A DNA stretch of 64,000 nt from Undaria pinnatifida (GCA_012845835.1 JABAKD010000002.1:12751120-12815119); one strand, 5' to 3'; positions 32,823-41,940 are shown, counted from the stretch's first letter. Program-made: numbers and translations. The notes: generated from the sequence alone by a model not told the origin.

Positions 32823-33063
32823 TTGGTCAATAATACTATATTACTATAATACTGTGATGGGGGGGGGGGGGGCATGGTCACTTTTTAGAAGGCCTCGTTT
32901 CTTTCAGCGCCTCACACCCACTCGCGTGGAGTGACTTGACTGCCTGGGCGTGCTTTTGGTTTTCGTGATATTTTTCGCACTCACCGCCTTGGAATTTGCC
33001 TCGGCCGCAAACACAACCCCACCCCGCAGACAGGTTCTGCTGAGCCAACAAACTATGTTCTAT

Positions 33064-33395
33064 AAAGCTGAGACTTTATAGTCACCAAGTGCCAAGGTAT
33101 TTATTAATCGGACCAATAGTTAGTCGTTTCCTGGATGTTCCGACTATCCGACTTATTGGGTTTCTATACTTGTAGGAAGGATTATTTAATGCAGGACGCC
33201 ATTTTTGTTGTTTTAGAGGGCCCCCCTCAGCCGGGGGAGCTGATTTGGCTCGCTTCGCCCGCCTGACTTACGTCGTCAAGTCGGTTGGCCACCAGCTGAG
33301 TTCACCAGCCGAGGTTCCGACTAAAGTCATATAGTTGACGAACGACGCTTGCCGACCAGGTTTTAGTCGTGAGATCCTGCCGAACCACAGCTCTA
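33064..33395 (+). mobile_element. MITE-B copy 5
   Basis: The left end is eroded (AAGCTGAGACTTTATAGTC) and the right end reads CTGCCGAACCACAGCTCTA. The core CTATCCGACTTATTGGGTTTC, GGCTCGCTTCGCC and TCGTCAAGTCGG matches the family. Confidence 0.75.
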
Positions 33396-33454
33396 ATTAT
33401 TTAAAGTGCGTGTTGGAATGAGGCACCGAAGAAACTCGCACGAGTGGGTGATAC

Positions 33455-33615
33455 TCGGCAGAGAAACTGGGGGTAACCCCTCCTACAGTATCCTCGGTGT
33501 ACGATTGAAGAAGGCAACGATCCCCCTCCTACAGTGTCCTCCGTGTACGATTGGAGAAGGCTACAATCCCCCTCCTACAGTGTTCCTCGGTGTACCATTG
33601 GAGAAGGCTACGATC
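33455..33615 (+). repeat. Tandem repeat, about 48 bp, about 3.5 copies
   Basis: CCCCTCCTACAGTGTCCTCGG(T)GTACGATTGGAGAAGGC(T/A)ACGATC units start near 33476, 33523 and 33569 and lead into a G-rich run. Confidence 0.8.
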
Positions 33616-33680
33616 GGGGGGGGGAGGAGGGGGGGGGGGCGGGGGTTGGGGGGGGGGCATTTGGGTACCCCAATATTCAC

Positions 33681-34335
33681 GAGGAATTTTCATGGGCCGG
33701 ATCACTTATCGCGGATCGGATCGGGTCAGGGCGACCCCTCCCGACGCTTGATACTTGAAAAACTTCCTTGGACCCGACCCAATCCGGCCCAACCCCGTGA
33801 CATGATTTGTAACACCTCCTGACCCGACCCGACCCGACCCGACCCGACCCGACCCGACCCGACCCGACCCGACCCGACCCGACCCGACCCGATCCGACCC
33901 GACCCGACCCGACCCGACCCGACCCGACCCGACCCGACCCGACCCGACCCGACCCGACCCGACCCGACCCGACCCGACCCGACCCGACCCGACCCGACCC
34001 GACCCGACCCGACCCGACCCGACCCGACCCGACCCGACCCGACCCGACCCGACCCGACCCGACCCGACCCGACCCGACCCGACCCGACCCGACCCGACCC
34101 GACCCGACCCGACCCGACCCGACCCGACCCGACCCGACCCGACCCGACCCGACCCGACCCGACCCGACCCGACCCGACCCGACCCGACCCGACCCGACCC
34201 GACCCGACCCGACCCGACCCGACCCGACCCGACCCGACCCGACTCGACTCAACCCGACCCGATCGACCCGCGAGAGTTTAAAACAAATTCTTGACCCGAC
34301 CCGCGGGGTCGGGTCATGACGCGGGAAAAAGACAA
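33681..34335 (-). mobile_element. hAT-like MITE copy 3, expanded inside
   Basis: Aligned to the reverse complement of 14879-15100, the left part (GGCCGGATCACTTATCGCGGATCGG, GGTCAGGGCGACCC) and the right part (CCCGACCCGCGGGGTCGGGTCATGA) match in order. The point where copy 1 has CCTCCTGACCCGACCC is here expanded to about 83 GACCC units. The ends are decayed (AGGAATTTTCATGGG and CGCGGGAAAAAGAC). Confidence 0.75.
33827..34243 (+). repeat. (GACCC)n pentanucleotide array, about 83 units
   Basis: An almost perfect pentamer run with a single GATCC variant near 33891 and GACTC variants at the end. The minus-strand frame of 336 codons encodes repeated SGRVG only because of the repeat. Confidence 0.97.
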
Positions 34336-34424
34336 ACAGACGATTTTTACTGCCTTTTGAGTTGAGGTCACTAGCGCGAGTGGCTCCTATTATTAGATGC
34401 CCCTCAACCAACAATAGACTCAAA

Positions 34425-34575
34425 ACATTATCGAAATGGGCGAGTCGTCCAACGCCAGGTATAGCCGGGTGCAGCGGAAATTTTTCCAAAAATTGTCTGA
34501 AGCTCCTAACACTCGGGAGATGAAAAAACAAAATATCAACATCAACATCATAAACATCATCAACATCATCAACAT

Positions 34576-34610
<35 letters not shown>

Positions 34611-34680
34611 CCCGAAACACAACTTTCGTAGGCAGCACTTCGTTCGCGCAACCCGACCAACACTCCACTGTGGGCTAGTC
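34425..34680 (+). repeat. Repeat G copy 3, with (ATC)n insertion
   Basis: GGGTGCAGCGGAAATTTTTCC, AGCTCCTAACACTCGGGAGAT, then an (ATCAAC)/(ATC)n run at about 34550-34611, then CGAAACACAACTTTCGTAGGC, TCGTTCGCGCAACCCGACCAACA. The trinucleotide run sits inside the repeat G body. Confidence 0.65.
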
Positions 34681-34824
34681 CTACCACGGCAGGAGCTGCA
34701 GCTGTTGGATTGAATAATAACGTACCTGTTCCGATGGAGCTCCTCGAACGACGAACTACCGGTTAGCCATCATCGATTAAGTAATTTCACGAGTGTTACA
34801 TATATTTTATTTTTAGGAATAAAG

Positions 34825-35100
34825 GCATAGAAGCTTGGTCGGGTTTGAGTGCGAACGAACGAACGCCTTCCAAGTCATGTTTTCGGGTGAGATATTGAGC
34901 TCCTTGTGTGAGGACCTCAGGGACTCATGCTGCACCTCTACCCACCGTGAGATGGCTCTTACTCTCGTCGAAAAAATCGTGATACTGACCCACAGTTCCA
35001 CGCTCGAGAAGCTCAACCGGTCATTACCTTCTGGCCCGAAACGCGCAACCCCTTCCGCACTATAGAGGCATGACTCTGCCCTATACCGTAAGCAGTTCTA
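34825..35100 (-). repeat. Repeat G copy 4
   Basis: CTTGGTCGGGTTTGAGTGCGAACGAACG, CAAGTCATGTTTTCGGGTGAGATATTGAGCTCC, then GAGAAGCTCAACCGGTCATTACC and AGGCATGACTCTGCC: the same unit as copy 1, mainly reversed. Confidence 0.6.
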
Positions 35101-35458
35101 CGGCGGTGCACGTCGTTCCGGTCGCGAAATCGAAACGCCATAATAAGAGACCATTCGCCGCGCGCGTGTGGTCAGCCAGCGCCTCTTTGAGCCACTGAAA
35201 ACAAACAAAAAAAGTGGCTTCAAAAACGACCTCCGCCGCGCCCCCCACCCACCCACCCCACCTACGACCGTAGCCTTCGTCCATGTTCGTCGTGCGGTGC
35301 GCCCCCTACTCGTTTTGGAAAAAAACTGGCTTCGAGAGTTCACCCTGGTGGGCGGCTGTGTCATGTTTTGCGTGTTCTACCGTGTATGCTGTACGTCGGT
35401 CGCGGGTGCTGTATGCGCAGTATGAGTCATCCTACGGTGAGGGTTGCGCTTGTTAGGC
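35101..35458. other. Unassigned stretch
   Basis: Overlapping frames of up to about 88 codons on both strands without motif. CCACCCACCCACCCC near 35243 is simple sequence. Confidence 0.35.
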
Positions 35459-35751
35459 GACGCGCGCTACGAAAGAGGCGTGCACCATTTTTTTTTCGGA
35501 GGTTTCCTCAAATTTGGGAGCTTAAGACCTCTCTCCCAAAAACTGTTTTTTTTTTCGGGAGGGAAAATAAAACCGCGCTACCGGATGAAAAAAAAAATAA
35601 TCAGATGGCCAAGGTGCACAACGAGAATCATGCAGAACAAAAAAAATGGCCTATTATTCATTTTTTTCCCGACGATTTTGGGTTAAGGAACCCCCGTCAT
35701 TCAGAAAACAAAATAGCCAAAAAACGGTATATCTCCATCGTAGCGTGTGTC
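35459..35751 (-). mobile_element. MITE-A copy 4
   Basis: The ends are GACGCGCGCTACGAAAGAGGCG and GGTATATCTCCATCGTAGCGTGTGTC. The interior has GGAGCTTAAGACCTCTCTCCC, CACAACGAGAATCATGCA, TGGCCTATTATTCATTTTT and CGACGATTTTGGGTTAAGGA. A 218-codon plus-strand frame (35368-36024) runs through it and is rejected for that reason. Confidence 0.88.
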
Positions 35752-35864
35752 AGGCCGAGAGGTACGTTTCTTACCTCTTGCCGGTTGAGCTCCTCAAGCG
35801 TTGGAACTATGCGGTTAGACAGCCGAGATAGTTTTGACGAGTGTATTACCGGTATATCTGTTTT

Positions 35865-36020
35865 AGGATCAGCGCATGGAAATGTTGCTGGTTGGGTTTT
35901 CAGCGCGAAACGAATGTCTTTCGAACTTACGCTTCGGGTGATACATGGAGTTCCTCAGAGTTTCAAGGAGCTCAGACGCTTCTTCCGCGCCGCTATCATA
36001 GCGTGGAATGACCGGCTCGC
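35865..36020 (-). repeat. Repeat G copy 5
   Basis: ATCAGCGCATGGAAATGTTGCTGGTTGGG, CGCGAAACGAATGTCTTTCGAAC, CTTCGGGTGATACATGGAG, then CTTCTTCCGCGCC. A degraded copy. Confidence 0.55.
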
Positions 36021-36555
36021 ATAACTAGACCTAAGCTCTAGGCTTGTCTGCGCTGGTCGGTGTTACTTGCCGGGTTACCTGGGGCGGTGGCTAGCTTTTT
36101 TTTTCTTGAGCTTTTTACCAGAGCTATGTCTTCCTCCCTTTTAATTGCGACACACCCAGGATTGAAGCCAACGACATCCCGAAGTGCAAGATTGCAGACT
36201 ACCCTGAGGCGAAGTAAAAGTTTTGTTCAACAGATGACGCGTGCTGCAAGTGGGGGGTGTCTGAACATTATTGTCCCTTTTCAACCATGCCAACTAACCC
36301 TGATCACCCTGACCCTAACTCATACGAAATACAGGTCGAAATGCCCTCTGATGGTAGAAGGGTTGAAAACGTCAAATAATGGGTGTCACTGCAGATGGGG
36401 GTGCTGCAAATAGCGATTCGTAGCGCTCTTCGGCCCAAAAATGTCTACGATATGAAGAGGTTCCAACCTTGCGGAACTACCATTCTGTGGTTCGCATTCT
36501 GAATCGTACCCTACGGTAGAGAAGAGGCCTACACCTGGCCGAAAAATAGTTTTTT
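36021..36555. other. Unassigned stretch
   Basis: No gene or repeat recognised beyond a few CCCTAAC/CCCTGA words near 36295. The 117-codon frame at 36060 has no motif. Confidence 0.35.
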
Positions 36556-36556
36556 T

Positions 36557-36770
36557 TATGGAGCGTCTTGCTTGTCAAAGTTGAGGAGCTCGGTGCTCAA
36601 CCCATAACCGGATTGTGAGACAAACTGAAAGTGCATGGAGCGTCTTGCTTGTCAGAGTTGAGGAGCTCGGTGCTCAACCCATAAATAACTGGATTGTGAG
36701 ACAAACTGAGAGGGCAAGCACTAGTGCAATCATTGTGAGACAAACCGAAAGTGCTAAGGAATTAGTGGGG
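36557..36770 (+). repeat. Tandem repeat, about 78 bp, about 2.5 copies
   Basis: GGAGCGTCTTGCTTGTCA(A/G)AGTTGAGGAGCTCGGTGCTCAACCCATAA and GGATTGTGAGACAAACTGA occur twice. A third partial CATTGTGAGACAAACCGAAAGTGC leads into LTR-B sequence. Confidence 0.9.
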
Positions 36771-37014
36771 TATTAGTCCGTTTGACCACTTGCAAAAGGT
36801 TTCGTATGATAAGGTTGGCGGTTTATATTCGGGGAAGTTAGGAAGTAGATCGGAGGCACGCACCTCCGATCTCAGAAGCTATCCCGGGCTCTGGTGGAAA
36901 CGAATAAACCTACATCTCTACGAAGGAACGAAGGTGAGTACTCTCCGAGGACCTGCTCAATTGGCAGACCTGCAGGGGGCACTCTGTGTCCCCCACCTTT
37001 AATTTCACAAAAGT
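36754..37014 (+). mobile_element. Chimeric LTR-B / LTR-A fragment
   Basis: GCTAAGGAATTAGTGGGGTATTAGTCCG, GACCACTTGCAAAAGG is the inverted end of LTR-B. At GGTT it switches without a break into LTR-A (TTCGTATGATAAGGTTGGCGG through CCCCCACCTTTAATTTCACA), missing the first 60 or so bases of LTR-A. The join looks like recombination or template switching at a shared short word. Confidence 0.8.
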
Positions 37015-37194
37015 GCAATCCGGTGCAAAACAAAGCCGTGACCCAGGAGGTGTACAAAAAAAAAGCGACGGTTGGACGAATACACAAAAATAAATGTGGC
37101 ATTTCCAAACGGTTTGGGGCCAAGTAGTCACACACGTACGTCAATTCAGAAAAGTTTTTTTAGTTTTCACCGAAAATGCTACCCCTGAGTCATC

Positions 37195-37400
37195 TCACGC
37201 CATTGAGTAGGGGTGCAGCAGAAGATTTTCTGGGATCCTGTTCCGAGAAGCTCAACATCTCATTCATCCGAAACAGGACTTCGAACGGCATTCGTTTCAC
37301 GCAGCCCGACCAACGTTTCTGTGCACCGGACCTAAAAACAACCTTTCTTTGTACTCGAAAAATTATCGTGCCTCGTAACTGATAGCTCCCCACGAGAGGA
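37195..37400 (+). repeat. Repeat G copy 6
   Basis: TAGGGGTGCAGCAGAAGATTTTC, GAAGCTCAACATCTCATTC, GAACGGCATTCGTTTCACGCAGCCCGACCAACG, CCGGACCTAAAAACAA. It ends next to MITE-A copy 5. Confidence 0.65.
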
Positions 37401-37420
37401 GCCCAACCATCGCAAAATGA

Positions 37421-37713
37421 GACGCGTGCTACGATAGAGGCACACCTTTTTTCGTCTGAAGAAATGGTTTCTGGATGACGGGACGCTCCTAAAAAACCCA
37501 AAATCGTCGGAAAATAAATACATAATGAGCCATTTTTTTTTTGCAATGAAATCCGTTGTGTACATAGTCCACGGGGGGATTGTTCATTCGGTATGTACTT
37601 GCAGCAATTTTATTTTTCCTCCACAAATCAGTTTTTTTGGGAGAAATCTTGAGCTCCGGAATCGAGGAACCTCTAGAAAAAAAGTGGCGCGCGCCTTTAT
37701 CATAGCACGCGTC
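37421..37713 (+). mobile_element. MITE-A copy 5, full ends
   Basis: It starts GACGCGTGCTACGATAGAGG at 37421 and ends CCTTTATCATAGCACGCGTC at 37713, a 20-bp inverted repeat with about three mismatches. At 293 bp it is a good type copy. Interior: GGTTTCTGGATGACGGGACGC, CATAATGAGCCATTTTTTTTTTGCA, TTTTTTTGGGAGAAATCTTGAGC. No clear target duplication flanks it. Confidence 0.92.
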
Positions 37714-37754
37714 CAGAAACGTTTTGGCCCAAAAAAGTGCGACCCAGCTATCTT

Positions 37755-37865
37755 ACCGAGGGATGACTCTCACGGCTAAGGAATGGCTCTCACGGCTAAC
37801 GAATGACTCTCACGGTTAAGAAATGACTCTCACGGCTGAGGAATTACTCTCACGGCTAAGGAATC
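37755..37865 (+). repeat. (AATGACTCTCACGGCTAAGG)n, 5 units
   Basis: Five 20-21-bp units (GGATGACTCTCACGGCTAAG and variants) run head to tail, directly downstream of MITE-A copy 5. Confidence 0.92.
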
Positions 37866-38029
37866 CCGTACCCCAACAAAAGGTTTCGACCAAAAGAAGT
37901 ACTTCCCCCTATCGTTTAATAGAACGCGTCAACCATTTTACCGTTTGTTTATGGTTCACGTATTCTGAATCGTTAACTACATACATACCGCACGGCAGCT
38001 ACCTATGATAGGCAACGAGGATGTTCGTC

Positions 38030-38346
38030 GACGCGTGCTACCAATAAGAGGTGAGAAACAAGTTTGTTTTTTTTACCTTCTCGAGAATTCCTCAATTTAG
38101 GAGCATAAGAAGACATATGTCCTGCTTCACCTAAAAAAACTGATTCGGAGGAAAAAAAAAAACTGCTACTTGTACATACCGTATGAATAATCCCGTGGGG
38201 ACTACGTATGTATACAACGGATTTCATGCAAAAAAAATGGCCCATTATTTTTTTTTTTTCCGACGATTTTGGGTTAAGGAGCGTCCCGTCATTCAAAAAA
38301 CATTTTCGCCAAAAAAAGATACACCTATATCGTAGTAGCAGGCGTC
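38030..38346 (-). mobile_element. MITE-A copy 6
   Basis: The left end is GACGCGTGCTACCAATAAGAGG and the right end ACACCTATATCGTAGTAGCAGGCGTC. Interior: CCTCAATTTAGGAGCATAAG, CAACGGATTTCATGCAAAAAAAATGGCCC, CCGACGATTTTGGGTTAAGGAG. The flanks GTTCGTC and TTTCGTC agree at six of seven bases, a possible target duplication. Confidence 0.88.
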
Positions 38347-38413
38347 TTTCGTCTGGGGTGCACTTTGGGTTTTCCTTGAAAAAAACAACACAGATATTGC
38401 TGGGCGAGGTAAA

Positions 38414-38677
38414 GTCGTTCTGCGGCAGCCCCTCCTCGGAACTTTTCTTTGACGAAATCGCCGGTTTTGAAACCAGCTCCCGGCCGTGTCTCCTGAGACA
38501 CGGTGGTGCCCTTTTGCCACCCGAGGTCATCGTTCGATAGTCCTTTGGCAAGCAGGAAAACACACCAAAATATATACTTTCATAGCGTCCTTCCTCGTGT
38601 CCTCCAGCAGGGCCATGAAACGTTCGGTAAAAAGAAAATCGCTGGTTTCGGGGGGCGCTATCATCGTAGAATCAGTC
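38414..38677 (-). mobile_element. MITE-D copy 3
   Basis: GTCGTTCTGCGGCAGCCCCTCC begins it and GGGGGGCGCTATCATCGTAGAATC ends it. Internally GACGAAATCGCCGGTTTTGAAACC, CCGTGTCTCCTGAGACACGG and TCCTCGTGTCC match the family in reverse orientation to 31937. Confidence 0.85.
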
Positions 38678-38756
38678 GGTATTACAAGCAATACTCGCAG
38701 AAGAGCTCCTCGCGGTATAGACTATCTATGTGTTATTACGCACATGGGACATATAT

Positions 38757-38960
38757 TTTAGCATCACCCTGTTGACCCGGATAGCTACGCCGTAGTTGCA
38801 AGGGGAGTCGCCGACCTATATCCTTAATGAGGACACACAACCCGTATTACGCACGATCGGAGTATCACACACACAGCTTGCGAAGATGAGTTTCGACAAA
38901 ATCCTCGATCTCACAGCTGGTTGGAGTGTATTTCATTTTTATAATATATGTTAGCATACG
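38757..38960 (-). repeat. Repeat H, long form
   Basis: GCATCACCCTGTTGACCCGG, GGGGAGTCGCCGACCTATATCCTTAATGAGGACACAC, ATCGGAGTATCACACACAC, AAGATGAGTTTCGACAAAATC and CTCACAGCTGG form the reverse complement of 59345-59580. This defines a repeat of at least 200 bp whose end is the widely scattered repeat H core. Confidence 0.85.
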
Positions 38961-39385
38961 AACTCCAAGTGTTCTGTCCTCCGTGTGGTCGATATCGATA
39001 GTTCATTATTTTCGATGTTAGAGGGAAAAAATATAGGTGGCGAACGGCTAACCTACGAAAGCTATTTCTCATACCTCAACCATGAGCGTGGTGAGCGTGC
39101 GTTCCATGTTTCACTCGTTAACCCCTCATCTCCCCCTGGGCCCTGGACACCTGAGTGAGTGCGCGCAACAACAGCAGTGTGGGGAGTTTTGAGAAGGCGC
39201 GGAGCGGATGAGGCGCGGTGCGATTGATTGCGATTTCGAACTGAACAATGTTGGAAAAAAAAAAATTCAAAGAAAAGTTTTCGTTCGTTTTGTCTCTTCG
39301 TCGGTTCCTTCTTTCCACCGTTGTTTTTTGGAAATGCCAAACGCACATACATATTCACATATATAGTAGCGCTTGAAGTGTTACG
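38961..39385. other. Unassigned stretch
   Basis: No gene supported. Minus frames reach 124 codons but are rich in low-complexity sequence and lack motifs. Confidence 0.35.
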
Positions 39386-39392
39386 AGAATTA

Positions 39393-39595
39393 ACGAAGAT
39401 CGAAGTTACTCCTGGTGAAGATGGAAGACAGCGCATAGAATATTATGGGAATTCTCTAGGATCGAAGTTACTCCTGGTGAAGATGGAAGACAGCGCATAG
39501 AATATTATGGGAATTCTATCTAGGAACGAACGTATCCCTGACAAAGGTGGAAGACAACGCATGGACTGCAATATAGTAGGAATTATCTAGGAGCA
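39393..39595 (+). repeat. Tandem repeat, about 66-bp unit, 3 copies
   Basis: GATCGAAGTTACTCCTGGTGAAGATGG, AGACAGCGCATAGAATATTATGGGAATTCT is repeated nearly exactly, then a third diverged unit (GAACGAACGTATCCCTGACAAAGGTGG). Confidence 0.93.
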
Positions 39596-39699
39596 AAATA
39601 AGTTGTACGTACTGTACATTGTTAACACCTCTGTCCTGGTGTCTGGTGCTGTCTGTTTGATTGAGAGGGTCGAACGGGTCCGGCCGAAAGGTTACATTT

Positions 39700-40275
39700 T
39701 CGCCTCTTTAGTTTATTTTATTTTTATATTATGCACCGCTTTTACTTTCCAGCTCAACTTGAAAGAGGTTTCATACCCTCCGCAACCTTCTGCACAAACA
39801 AGCCGTGGTCATAGATAGATAAGTGTTTTCCCTTCTACCCCCCCCGGTACGTACCTTCGTCATTGTCGCGCATGGGGTTGAGCATTCCCACTGTTTTATC
39901 AGCTAATGGTGTATGGACGATCGGCGTCCTCGATGGAGTAGTTGGCGAATCTCGTCCCTACCAACGTCAACGTCGTGGGTTCAAGTCTCACCGAGTGCAT
40001 GGTGCTCGTAGGGATTTTTTTTTGCAAAAAAATGACGAGCGAGCTAAGCTAAGGGCGAGAGCGTGAGTTAGCAAAATTCGATCAAAATCGACGAGCAGCG
40101 CATGTAGAAAGCTGAGAAGTGGGAATGCCGAACCCTATTCGCAATCAAATTGAAAGCAAGTACCGGGGGGGAGAAGGAAAGACAATTGTGACCACGGCCT
40201 GTCCAGAAGGTAGCTGAGGGTGAAATCTCTTACAGGTCGAGCTAGATCTCAAGAGTAGCAGTGATTTTGATCAAA
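39700..40275. mobile_element. Foldback element copy 1
   Basis: The left arm (about 39748-39895: AGCTCAACTTGAAAGAGG, CCTTCTGCACAAACAAGCCGTGGTCA, CGCATGGGGTTGAGCATTCCCAC) is the inverted complement of the right arm (about 40105-40255: GTGGGAATGCCGAACCC, TGTGACCACGGCCTGTCCAGAAGG, CTCTTACAGGTCGAGCT). The loop of about 200 bp contains a tRNA-like Pol III unit. A second copy lies at 46965-47485 and solitary arms occur at 26140, 30676 and 56665. It is non-coding and would form a long hairpin. Confidence 0.85.
39922..40023 (+). ncRNA. tRNA-like Pol III unit (SINE-type head)
   Basis: A-box-like TGGAGTAGTTGG (39934-39945) and B-box GGTTCAAGTCT (39978-39988) start 44 bases apart, the tRNA spacing. GTCCTCG and CGAGTGC can pair as an acceptor-like stem with one mismatch, and GTGGG/CTCAC as a T-stem. 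The anticodon arm does not fold, so it is not a functional tRNA. A run of nine T (40015-40023) would end Pol III transcription. It sits in the loop of the foldback element and is absent from the other copy. Confidence 0.65.
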
Positions 40276-40304
40276 ACATATATATATATATGTTTATGAA
40301 TCGG

Positions 40305-40530
40305 TTTTAATCGAATGCTGCTAACCCACTCGTTCTCGCGCTTTCCGCCAGCCATTTTTTACGCAAGTAACTCCTCCTGCGTACATACGAGCACGAGCAC
40401 GCACTCGGGGAGACTTGGACCAACGACGTTGACTTTAGTAGAGACGAGATTCACCCACTACTCCATCGCTGCCTGTGCCCAGATCATGGTTGTAACTGCA
40501 TTTGCCTCGAGACGACGTGCAGTGCATCCA
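40305..40530 (+). repeat. Foldback-associated inner sequence
   Basis: CTCGTTCTCGCGCTTTCCGCCAGCC, GAGCACGAGCACGCACTCGGGG, CCAACGACGTTGACTTTAGTAGAGACGAGATTCACC resembles 56845-56985 and, weakly, 47150-47225. It appears to be internal sequence of a longer family member. Confidence 0.6.
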
Positions 40531-40659
40531 ATGTAGGACGAGTCCTCGTCGTGCCCTTTCCTGCGGTACGTGACGTTAGAAAAGCTATTCAAAGCGTTCA
40601 AAGCACCGAATAGTCCTGCCGACGACGCCAGTACAGTAGTATTGGGGCAGTACGGACCT

Positions 40660-40905
40660 AGGGACCGACTGGCGCTATGCAGGGGTGCCCCTGGCTCTAT
40701 AATGGTCACCCACACGAGGGTTGTTTGGGTGCTACATCATCTCTGATCTTAGTTGTTTGCTGTCCCCCTCACACCTTCTGACAGAAGGGGGGGGCGGAGG
40801 TCGTTCGTTCAGGCAGGCCACAACAACGCCCGCCAGCTATAACAGGGACAACTGCGATAAATCCTAACGCCCCAACGGGCTAGAGGGGATAGCATAACAC
40901 TACTC
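40660..40905 (-). repeat. Repeat E copy 3
   Basis: Reversed order of the repeat E landmarks: CAGGGGTGCCCCTGGCTCT, CACACGAGGGTTGTTTGGGTGCTAC, TGCTGTCCCCCTCACACCTTCTGACA, GCCCGCCAGCTATAACAGGGACAAC. Confidence 0.8.
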
Positions 40906-40936
40906 CCTGTCTCATTATCAAGTTTCGTGACAACAG

Positions 40937-41206
40937 TGTTAAGATACGGCCTCGAAAGGCCTGTAGGTATCCGAATTTGAGATCATTTGGATGGGTTTCG
41001 TATGATAAGGTTGGCGGTTTATATTCGGGGAAGTTAGGAATTAGATCGGAGGCACGCGCCTCCGATCTCAGAAGCTATCCCGGGCTCTGGTGGAAACGAA
41101 TAAAGCTACATCTCTATGAAGGAACGAAAGTGAGTACTCTCCGAGGACCTGTTCAATTGGCAGACCTGCAGGGGGCACTCAGTGTCCCCCACCCTTTAAT
41201 TTCACA
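40937..41206 (+). repeat. LTR-A, 5' LTR
   Basis: 270 bp, TG to CA. It contains a perfect hairpin AGATCGGAGGC / ACGC loop / GCCTCCGATCT around 41045-41071. Confidence 0.92.
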
Positions 41207-41208
41207 TG

Positions 41209-41226
41209 TGGCGTCGTCGGCAGGAC
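41209..41226 (+). promoter_or_regulatory. Primer-binding site (TRIM LTR-A)
   Basis: TGGCGTCGTCGGCAGGAC, two bases after the LTR. It is the same 18-mer used by the unrelated LTR-B elements. Confidence 0.88.
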
Positions 41227-41376
41227 TCGCGTGTTCCTGGCTCCATAGCCAGACGGTTGGAGGTGTGGGAGTGGGGTTTGAGGAGCCGCATCTTCGACTC
41301 ATGGTCTAGTTCGTAGAACCGGAGTTTCCCCGAATCTCCCATATTTCTGCATATGCGACTCATCAGGGTGGGTTAG

Positions 41377-41646
41377 TGTTAAGATACGGCCTCGAAAGGC
41401 CTGTAGGTATCCGAATTTGAGATCATTTGGATGGGTTTCGTATGATAAGGTTGGCGGTTTATATTCGGGGAAGTTAGGAATTAGATCGGAGGCACGCGCC
41501 TCCGGTCTCAGAAGCTATCCCGGGCTATGGTGGAAACGAATAAACCTACATCTCTACGAAGGAACGAAAGTGAGTACTCTCCGAGGACCTGTTCAATTGG
41601 CAGACCTGCAGGGGGCACTCAGTGTCCCCCACCCTTTAATTTCACA
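41377..41646 (+). repeat. LTR-A, 3' LTR
   Basis: 270 bp, nearly identical to the 5' LTR. One arm of the hairpin has a substitution (GCCTCCGGTC). Confidence 0.92.
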
Positions 41647-41821
41647 ACAGAGCTATGTCTCTCTCTAGGATGATGCTTCGGCGCGGACACCCTCAAGAGT
41701 GAATAGTTTTTTTGGGATGCCGTTGAGGGTACAATGAACAATTTAATGCGAAGAACACACACGAACCACTGTTATAGAGTGCTCTTGTTAAGATGTTAGT
41801 CCAATTTTTTTTTTGCTTTTC

Positions 41822-41940
41822 GTCCTGCCGACGACGCCATTTGTTAAGGTATTATTGGGGTATTAATCCGTTTGACCTCTTGCAACAGGTTAGCAAATAG
41901 CTTACCCAAACTAAGCCTTACAACACTCTACACCACTCTC
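41822..41940 (-). repeat. LTR-B end with primer-binding site, reversed
   Basis: GTCCTGCCGACGACGCCA (41822-41839) is the reversed primer-binding site. TT follows, then TGTTAAGGTATTATTGGGGTATTAATCCG, TTGCAACAGGTTAGC and CTTACCCAAACTAAGCCTTA, the reverse complement of LTR-B. The rest of the LTR is lost or diverged. Confidence 0.82.

Larger units (their letters stand above)
40937..41646 (+). mobile_element. TRIM element with LTR-A
   Basis: Two 270-bp direct repeats (LTRs) enclose only 170 bp. The LTRs begin TGTTAAGATACGG and end TTTCACA, and differ by about four substitutions. A primer-binding site starts two bases after the left LTR, and a purine-rich CAGGGTGGG lies just before the right one. 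The flanking tetramer ACAG (40933-40936 and 41647-41650) is a target duplication. This is the full structure of a terminal-repeat retrotransposon in miniature. It encodes nothing and must have relied on another element's enzymes. Confidence 0.92.

Noticed and set aside
33677-34687. 336-codon minus frame with repeated SGRVG
   Set aside because: It is produced by the (GACCC)n array. Its ends lie in MITE and repeat G sequence.
35368-36024. 218-codon plus-strand frame
   Set aside because: It runs through MITE-A copy 4 and repeat G, which are non-coding in their other copies.
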